Shown here one piece after another: positions 56,857 to 64,000 of a DNA stretch of 64,000 nt. How positions within the stretch are numbered: the first letter of the stretch is position 1; each line of letters starts with the position of its first letter. Source of the stretch: Acorus gramineus (lineage: Eukaryota; Streptophyta; Magnoliopsida; Acorales; Acoraceae). Location of the stretch: NCBI GenBank assembly GCA_030737835.1, contig JAUJYN010000034.1, positions 682,001-746,000 on the forward strand, in the 5' to 3' direction. The position numbers and the translations under genes are program-made. A model generated the notes under the pieces. That model had not been told where the DNA came from. It searched no databases and worked only from the letters and a program-made list of their open reading frames with translations.

Positions 56857-58061
56857 TGTCACACCCCAGGGCGGCCATCCCCGAGACGTGGCAATAATAA
56901 ATATCAGCTATCAATACCTGAGGTCAATAAGGACACCAACAACAATACACAAGGCGGCAAAGCAAGATAATGATAACTGACTGAAAAGCGGAAGCATAAT
57001 ATATAACAATGTCTGTAAATCAAAAACATCAATGTCCTGTGAAAGCCAAGTCTAGACCAAAGAAATACAACCTGTGCCACATGCACGATTTACAAAGCAT
57101 AAAATGACTCTAGGAATGCTGACAGCCTCGCACACGCCACCCGCCGGCAGAACGCTCCACGCCCATAAGACCATGCCACAGGAAGCTCCAGCTCCACGCC
57201 CAACACTGCCCCTGAAAAGAAACAGTATGCGAGGGGTGAGCTACAAGCTCAGTGAGTGGCTGGAAACCAATCACCATTCTACAGTTCAATACAAAATCAA
57301 TTTCCTTTCAAGGAAAACATGGGTAGAAACCCATGGATAACTGGGTCACGCGGCGGCGCGACCAACCTCACCCCCACCCTCACTCCCGGAGGAAGTCTCT
57401 TGGGACTTATGGGGAGAGACCATATCGTCCATCGAAGAGACCCGGATTTACTGGTCTAGAGACCATACCGTCGGTAGAAGAGACCCGGATTTACTGGTCT
57501 ACTCAACACTACTGGATCATCTATATCTAGATAATCGCCCAACGATGTCCTTCAACATCGATCACGAGACCGGACCCAACAACTATGGGAACGGTCGAAC
57601 AACGAATGGGTCACGAGGCGACGTGTCTTCGCCTCATCCACACCCTCACTCCTGAAAGGAGACATCTTGGGACTTTGGGAAGAGACTTAGACTGCTCTAC
57701 ACCCCTGGTCCACCGGTAGCCTCTCCCACCCTCGTGGCCTCCGCCTAGTCCTCTAACAGGTATAGCCAACGCTGGGGAGTTCCTACATCGGATCCAACGA
57801 AGGGGAGAACGATTCCACGCTCGCGACATCATTCGTTAACCCTCTCCCGGGTAGTATCTACAACCCGATCTCCTCAACTCACCGCTCTACACCCTTGGTC
57901 CGCCAGTAGCCCTTTCCCACCCTCGTGGCCTCCACCTAGTCCACTCCCACCATCCGTACTGTCCGACACATCGGAGGTACCTACGGATGGGAGCCCTCTG
58001 TCAGGTACAGCCAACGCCGGGGAGTTCCTACATCGGATCCAACGAAGGGGAGAACGATCCC

Positions 58062-58118
58062 ATGTTCGCAAAGCGAAACCCAAAGGAAAACAACCACTCT
58101 CGATACTCGCTTATCGAG
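58062..58118 (-). other. Twin hairpin of LTR J
   Basis: TTCGC, AAA, GCGAA and CTCGATA around CTCGCT to TATCGAG. Confidence 0.6.
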
Positions 58119-58922
58119 ATATCACACACATGCATAACAACAACCAACACACTCATATTAACCTTAAAGTAGTCATAGTCCCTAAACGGGAGTAACTGCA
58201 CAAGGTAGTGGCTCCTAACATCGCCGACCCACCCCACCCTCACCCTCACCCTTTAGGGGTGACATGGGCCTTTTGGGACTGACTAGACTGCTATTCACCC
58301 TTGGTCCACCGGGAGCACGTCCCCGCTCCGTAGCTTACCTGGTATACTCCCACGATCAGCACTGTCCGACACATCGGAGGTACCTACAGATGGGAGCCCT
58401 CTGTCAGGATAGCCTGTCTAACACCGGGGAGTCCCTACACGGATCCGACGAAGGGAAGAGAACAGCCTACTCACACGCATGCGATCCTCTTGGATCCGTC
58501 GACAACGCTTCCTAACATTTCTAATGTCATGAATTCTCAAGAATTCCTTCAGGGCGCATAACTAAGATGCGGGGAAACATATATTATAACAACAAGGTTA
58601 TAATATTCTCTAAGGCATGCTTACAACAATATAATCACATAATCCCATCTTGATTTAAATAAATTAAACTAAATGGGAACATGCATAGGTCGGGGCTTTC
58701 CAATTAAAGGACAAGGTGACTAAACATGCATAGGCCGCTATACATGATATAAGGGTGCACATCCCTAGCATACAAAGTCTAAGGTGGCATGGATATATCA
58801 TATTTATCATGCATGCATGGTATCTACATATTTTAGCTAGGGGGGCCCCATCGATGCACGACGCGCGTCTATGCGGGTCGAGCGCATCCCTAGAGGGGGG
58901 GGATTGGAATCAAACCACTCAC

Positions 58923-58961
58923 CTTACGACCCGGGACCTCGCGCATCCCATCCGACGAGAT
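58923..58961 (-). other. Microexon-like block of LTR J, 39 nt
   Basis: Minus strand: CTTGCAG (58962-58968), ATCTCGTCGG start, CGTAAG end, donor GTGAGTGG. Putative intron 1 is 58962-59680 (719 bp). Confidence 0.5.
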
Positions 58962-60493
58962 CTGCAAGGTAGGGCATCCAACTGGTGAGAAACAACACAA
59001 TTTACCCATAGAAATCAATAGAAAAACAAAATACTCGGACAAGCATGCATATGGGCTCGCACGCATGCGAGCACGCACGTACGCACGCGAGTCCGAGTGC
59101 CCCGACACCTACCCGAACCCTCGGGCAGCCACACGCATGGCCCTCGCACGCGCACGCATGAATGCGCACGCACGCACGCACCCCAGAACCCTCGACACAC
59201 TGCCGCGCGCCCAGACGCGCTGCCGCACGCGCACGCACGCTTGCGCGCGCACGCGCGCATTGCGCGTCCAGCCCACGCGCCCTCGCGCAGCACCCCGCGC
59301 ACGCATGCGCATGCACTGGCCCCCAGCCCCGCGCCCAGGCGCATGCCCAGGCGCACTGCTCCGGGCGCGCGCAGGCCCGCGTGCACCCGCGCGCACCCCC
59401 GCTCGCGCCAGAACCCACGCGCATCCGCGCGCACCCGCGCACTCATGCGCACGCACCCGCGCGCGTCTGCGCGCCCGACTGCGCCTACCAGCGCCCGCCT
59501 GCCCGCGCGCCTGCGCGTGCACGCGCGCAGGCAACCCCCAACGCGCGCCCACTCTATCCCAACCTCTTTTTAACCCTCCCCAACCCCTCACACACACCCT
59601 AACCCATCTACCTATCATGCATGACCTCCCTAACATCCCCTTAAGCCATGAAAACCAAGAAAAGAAGGGGAGGAGCTCACCTTGGAGGGGGAACGAAAGG
59701 GGGAGGTTCGGGGGCCCTCGACGCACCCGCGACCACCTCAACCACCACCACCACCTCAGCCCTCCTCAGCCCTCCAATGGCTGCAAATCAGGGCGGGGGG
59801 ATTCCATGATATGAGAGCTTGAGAGAGGGGAGATCAACAATAACAACACATAAGCACAAACCTTCTCTTCTTCCTTCACCTCCTCCTTCTCTTCTTCTCA
59901 TTGGGGCATTTAAACAAACACCTAGTGGGCTTGATAGAGAGGAAGAGAGAGCCCAAGAAAAATGGGCGTGGAAGTGAGAGGGAGAGAGAGAGAGAGAAGA
60001 TATTTTGCACACAAATATCTTAAGAGGGGTGGAAATGACCTAGTCGCCCTTTGACTAGAAATTCTGCGCATGCTTCACTGGAACAGCCATAACTTCCTCA
60101 ATATAGCTCCGAATTGCACAATTCCAATTCCGTTGGAAATCCAAGAAGATTATCTACAACTTTCATGTTCATGCCAAGATCAAATAATCCCTCTAGCTAA
60201 TCCGAAATTAGAGCTAAACATAGAGCAGGGCTGCTGCCAGAATTTCCCTCCCCGGGGTATACTTGGAAAAATACCCATAACTTTTACTACAAGAATCCAG
60301 TTGATCTAATTCCACTTCTGTACGAAAGCTAACTCAAAACTGGACATCTCATAGTAAACTCATATTTAAACCTCTTCATCTTGGATTTTAACAAAATCAA
60401 ATCCAAATACCAAATTGAAAATACATAACTTCTAGGAAAAAATTATGTACCCAAACTTTCAATTAGAGCGCTCCAAATGACACAGGCACAACA

Positions 60494-60747
60494 AAGACGG
60501 TGACAGCTACTAGGGTTGGGGGTTATCCTAGCCGAGGATTCTGATGATGGCTCTGTCCTTCCTCTTCGAAGCGACTCTGATCCACTTCACCGAGTCCTTA
60601 GTTTGACGAGAGTTTGCTGCAAGAGCTGGATTAAAAAATAAAAGTAGTTATAAGTGAAAAACAGGAAACAACAAACACGAATGGGTTAGGAAATCACAAC
60701 ATGAACAAACTAAGTAACATTGTCCGACTTATTTGGGACATCAAGAT
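60494..60747 (-). pseudogene. Antisense ORF of Tat2, 5' part
   Basis: Continuation of the minus-strand frame at 55246-56856 on the other side of LTR J. It can be read from an acceptor CTCTTGCAG (60617-60625) into the frame that joins 56856. Upstream in that sense (60626-60747) is A/T-rich, probably intron. The first exon and promoter are not identified; they may have been lost where unit L begins. Confidence 0.4.
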
Positions 60748-60961
60748 TGTAACAACTGTGACTTTTAGGCCATATTTAAACTGATTTTATGGTGTGTCTA
60801 ATATTCCAAATTTTGATAATTTGGCATGGTTGGGATCCTTATTTTGTTGGCTTTCCAACACTTTTTACGGATAATGAATCAGATAAGTATAGATCAAGTT
60901 ATAGCCGTTTTTATGTCTTGTGCGCAGCAGGCCTTGGGAAAAAAAAATAAAAATGTTCAGG

Positions 60962-60985
60962 GGTGGCTACTTGAAAGTAGCCATC
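60962..60985. repeat. Palindrome GGTGGCTACTT / AAGTAGCCATC
   Basis: 11-bp arms with one mismatch, 130-160 bp upstream of the TATA box at 61118. A related half-site GACGGCTCATTTTAAGTAGC follows at about 60998-61017. Confidence 0.65.
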
Positions 60986-61116
60986 TCTCCCCTGACGGCT
61001 CATTTTAAGTAGCTGTCGGGCACCTGCGTGCAGAAGTGCAAAAATTTAGGGATTTGATAGAACTGCCGAATATTTGATTATTTTCTTCGGGGGCAAGTCT
61101 ATGCACGTGTTTTCCC

Positions 61117-61126
61117 CTATAAATAA
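61117..61126 (+). promoter_or_regulatory. TATA box of unit L
   Basis: CTATAAATAA followed by a CT-rich leader and an ATG 115 bp downstream. Confidence 0.5.
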
Positions 61127-62850
61127 TTAACTTTGGATGCCCTAGGACCCCATTTGAAAACCTAATTCGAATCCTCTCTCTCTCTTATTTTATCAAACCC
61201 TAAAAGGAGTCTTTTGGGTGATTTTGAAAGGAAGTCCTTTATGGATCAAGGTAGGTCACTTGTACTTCGTTTTTTTATGATATTAAGGTTTTAGTTGCTG
61301 TTAATCACCAATGATGGGTTTATCCCGAGGTGATTCGGATTCTTGTGTGTTTTTGGGGTTTTCCTTCATCATTATTTCATGATTTTATGTGATATTGATT
61401 GATTTTGGATCTTGATGTTATGTTAATTCATTGATGACCTTTTAAGATGTTTTTTTTCAAGATTTACATGCTGTTTTAGAATAATTATACATAGATCATG
61501 GTTAAGGTTATTATTTTTAAGATAGAAAGCATGTTTAGGGTTTCTAATGTCTTGTTTTGAGTACCACCTTGCATGAACCCGAACCTCATATGTTTTCATC
61601 GCTGTTTTGATGAGTTTTATCATAGATCCTTGTTGTTTATTTGTATACATATTAGATTAGTGGTTTTCAAGATTTTTCGGATGGATTAGGTAAGCTTTTG
61701 ATGTACAATTCATGGCTTGCATGGATCTAGGGTTAGGAAGACATGATCTTCGTATTGGATTTATTATATCATGGATCTTGCTATCGTTATGATGTTTTCT
61801 GGTTTACGTATTCAGATTTCAAGATTTATGGTTCGAGTGTTGGTTGATTTAAATCGATATTGAATAGAAATCATGCCTAGCTCTACACAAACTCCACATG
61901 CATGATAGAAACGTGTCTTAGGACACATTATCATCATTTAATCTACTATTATATAATATGGTAATACTACTGTTATATTTGTGTCACTTTTAACCTGCTG
62001 GTAACCGTTGGAGCGTCCTGGCAGTTTTTAAAATTTTTAGGGTTTTTCGATCGGAACCGCATAATTTCATACTGTTAGCTATCGTCTGAGCTAGAGGACT
62101 CCGATTAAAAATCTAACTGCATATTATGTGTCCTGGTGCCATTTTAAGCCACTCATGAAAATTTCATCGAATTCTGGCATCGTTTGCAAAAATTTCACAG
62201 TTCCGGGGCGTATCCGGGTTTTTAAGTCGCGCTCTACTTAAAAGGAATAAAAAATATCTTTTTACTATTCATCATCCCCGACCTTGCTCTCTCTCTCTCC
62301 TCTCCTCCGTTTTTCTTCCGTTTGAGCCCCCTGCACCCCTCAAAATCAAAAACCTAAAGCACGGGAAGTGTAGATCGAGTCCCGATCTACGCTCCGGTGT
62401 CTTCAAATCCGAATTCCGACGATCCTAGCCTCCCCGACCTCCCCTTTTCGTCCTCTGATTTGGCCCATTCCGAGGGACAAGCTAGATCGGGACGTGAGAA
62501 GGCTTTTGGGAAGGGTTTCGGCGCGTGGAGATCCACCGGACGCCTCTTCCTCCCCTCGGTAAGCCTTCTTCCCCTCTTTTTCATGCATAGATGTATGCTA
62601 GGAGGGTGGATCTGTGTATGAGGGGTGGTCGGCGGCTGTGGATAGCCTTCGGGGGGCGGTGGAGGTGGTCGGAGGTCGGTGGGAGGTGGTTTGGGTGGTC
62701 TCGGGCAGCAGGGGGTGGTCTCGGACTGGTGGGAGATGCTCTCGGGCAGCAGGCAGAGCAGCAGCAGCGCGCAGGCTGGGCGTGCGCGGGCATGAGCGCG
62801 TGCGTGCGCGGGCGCGCGTGCGCGCGGCGTGCAAGCAGGCGCGCGCGCTG

Positions 62851-62970
62851 GCCGTGCTGTGCTGGTCGTGCGGGCGTGCTGGGCGAGCTGGCCGTGCTGT
62901 GCTGGTCGTGCGGGCGTGCTGGGCGAGCTGGCCGTGCTGTGCTGGTCGTGCGGGCGTGCTGGGCGAGCTG
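62851..62970 (+). repeat. Three perfect 40-bp tandem repeats in LTR K
   Basis: Unit starts GCCGTGCTGTGCTGGTCGTG; copies at 62851-62890, 62891-62930 and 62931-62970 are identical. Looser repeats of about 30 bp follow at 63080-63200. Both lie in putative intron 1. Confidence 0.9.
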
Positions 62971-63412
62971 GGCGGCTGGTGCTGGGCGGGCTGGTGCGCG
63001 TGGAGCAGGTCGCGCGGGTGCGAGGTGGTGGCTGAGGCAGCGGATGGCGTGCGCGAGGTGGTGGCCGAGTGCAGGGTGCGCGCGGAGGCCGCGGCGAGGC
63101 CGTGGCGGTGCGCGGAGGCCGCAGCGAGGCCGTGGTGGTGCGCGCGGGGCGCGGTGAGGCGGCGATGGTGTGCGCGAGGCGCGGCGAGATGGCGGAGGTG
63201 CGCGAGGGGTGCTCGCGAGGCGAGGCGCTGCGCGCGAGGCGTGCGGGGTGCTCGCGGGCCGACGCGAGGCGTGCGGGGTGCGCGGGCTGAAGCGCGGCCG
63301 TGCGGGTGGTTGCCGGGGGTGTTGGGTACTTGTTGTGGGTTTTGGGGTATTTATTTACGTATTTAATGATATTTGTGGATTAATACTTACCAAGTAATAC
63401 CCTGTCTTGCAG

Positions 63413-63448
63413 ATCTCGACGGGCGGTCGCGCGACGACCCAGATACTG
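63413..63448 (+). other. Microexon-like block of LTR K, 36 nt
   Basis: Preceded by CCTGTCTTGCAG and followed by GTGAGTGGGACAATCC. Putative intron 1 is 62559-63412 (854 bp). Confidence 0.5.
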
Positions 63449-63739
63449 GTGAGTGGGACAATCCAACCCAGTAGAGAGGTGTTATACGCACTTGGGCGTA
63501 TACCGACCTCTCCTGGGGCACCGTGGATTATATTAACCTGTAATAATATGTATTGCATGTGAGCCTGATGAATATGTAGAAATGCATGTTACCCTAGGCT
63601 TTTCTGTTAGGGACTTGCACCCTTAGGATAGGTGTAAGAGCCATGCACCATGTCTCCTGTTTACATGCTAGGAAACCCCGGCCTATGCATGCGTCCTACT
63701 AGTTTAATTATTAAATTAAATGCTGATAACTGTTAAATA

Positions 63740-64000
63740 GCATGCCTTAGATAATATTATAGGGAGGAGCCTTGCGAGGTCAACGCTGAGACCCGTGTTA
63801 GGGTACTCCGTGTTCCTTGTTTGGTTGTCGGGATGTCCTGTATCGGGACCTCGGGCTGCCCTCCCAAGGTTCTAGTCCCAATAATATTATATGTAATGAT
63901 TGTATGATTGGTATAATTATTAGCATAGTTGGTAGATATTATAGGGGAGGGGCCTTGCAAGGACAGCGGTGAGACCCGGGTTAGGGTACTCCGTGTTCCT
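63740..64000 (+). repeat. Duplicated gamma-LTR module in copy K
   Basis: Two units, about 63750-63895 and from 63938 to the window end, each with GAGACCCGGGTTAGGGTACT-type core (one G-to-T change in the first) and edged by AATATTAT sequence. Confidence 0.75.

Larger units (their letters stand above)
56857..60493 (-). mobile_element. Solo LTR, copy J (subfamily alpha), nested in Tat2
   Basis: 3637 bp, plus-strand ends TGTCACACCCC and GGCACAACA. Flanks AAGCC (56852-56856) and AAGAC (60494-60498) are a 5-bp duplication with one change. Minus-sense features: donor AAG|GTGAGC (intron from 59680), CpG-rich tract about 59040-59545, 39-nt block 58923-58961, inverted repeat about 58580-58606, twin hairpin 58062-58118, ACCCTC repeats near 57370 and 58235, acceptor CTTTTCAG at 57212-57219. 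Frames at 59000-59810 on both strands are composition artefacts. Confidence 0.9.
60748..61970 (+). mobile_element. Diverged LTR-like unit L with TATA box and donor site
   Basis: Starts TGTAACAACTGTGACTTTTAG, reminiscent of the gamma LTR start TGTTATATATGTGTCACTTTTAG. It holds a palindrome at 60962-60985, a TATA box CTATAAATAA (61117-61126), a CT-rich leader, then ATGGATCAAG|GTAGGT at 61241-61256. From 61260 on it is A/T-rich without a frame, and LTR K interrupts it at 61971. The layout (U3, palindrome, TATA, short leader, donor) matches the other LTRs. It could instead be the promoter and first exon of a host gene. Confidence 0.4.
61971..64000 (+). mobile_element. LTR copy K (subfamily gamma), cut by window end
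   Basis: Starts TGTTATATTTGTGTCACTTTTAA after ACTAC (61966-61970), the expected target-site duplication. U3 holds the block shared with copies D and E (about 62040-62225); then a CT-rich leader, donor CCTCG|GTAAGCC (exon end 62558), a CpG-rich tract (about 62755-63315) with a perfect triple 40-bp repeat, the 36-nt block and the duplicated 140-bp module, cut at 64000. The 250-codon frame over the CpG tract is not considered a gene. Confidence 0.85.

Noticed and set aside
1..64000. tRNA, rRNA or organelle-derived segments
   Set aside because: No cloverleaf, rRNA core or plastid/mitochondrial gene could be recognised by reading; a covariance-model search was not possible.

Overview
The window is plant nuclear DNA, most likely from a eudicot: Ty1/Copia and Ty3/Gypsy elements of plant type, initiator-tRNA-Met primer sites, a plant-mobile-domain gene, a PIF/Harbinger relic and one F-box/LRR gene of the EIN3-binding (EBF) kind. 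It is repeat-dense. Apart from about 8 kb around the F-box gene, almost everything is nested transposable elements, and nearly every long reading frame is a retroelement fragment or a composition artefact.

Layout. 1-2238: minus-strand chromovirus LTR (A) inside an older one (B). 2239-9420: 3' end of a plus-strand Copia element (RNase H, 3' LTR at 8950-9420), split by a plus-strand solo LTR (D, 2901-8758), itself split by a minus-strand solo LTR (E, 4473-7748). 9421-17511: the low-repeat island with the EBF-like gene (12140-13926, one frame break), a PIF/Harbinger element (14198-15923) and a tandem duplication. 17517-24904: minus-strand Copia lacking reverse transcriptase, with solo LTR F inside. 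24967-28712: second, plus-strand Copia cut by LTR G (28713-31873). G is cut by the LTR of a minus-strand Tat-like Gypsy element (31874-33153), whose 3' region carries an antisense, intron-containing plant-mobile-domain pseudogene (34014-37801). 37802-50104: the only copy of the dominant family that still has internal sequence (H, minus strand, Tekay/Del clade by its integrase, RT, PBS and PPT), with solo LTR I inside. 50105-60747: plus-strand Tat pol relic, structured hairpin repeats and an antisense ORF with an intron, split by solo LTR J. 60748-61970: a diverged LTR-like promoter unit (L). 61971-64000: LTR K, cut by the window end.

LTRs of one Tekay/Del-like family (A, B, D-K) cover about 30 kb (47 percent of the window), against about 2.75 kb of matching internal sequence. 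Five are proven solo LTRs by target-site duplications (ATTAG, CCAAG, ACAGT/ACAAT, TTCGT, AAGCC/AAGAC). Three subfamilies can be told apart: alpha (A, F, I, J), beta (B, H), gamma (D, E, G, K).

The most unusual signal is inside these LTRs. All ten copies that reach the position carry, in element sense, a donor-like GTAAG/GTGAG, an intron-sized stretch (holding an extremely CpG-rich purine/pyrimidine-alternating tract in alpha and gamma), a CAG acceptor, a 36- or 39-nt block starting ATCT, and a GTGAGT donor. Copies that reach further also have a pyrimidine-rich acceptor near the LTR 3' end. This looks like a gene-style exon/intron module inside an LTR, possibly separating a spliced mRNA from the unspliced replicating RNA. 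It is a reading of sequence signals only and needs RNA evidence.
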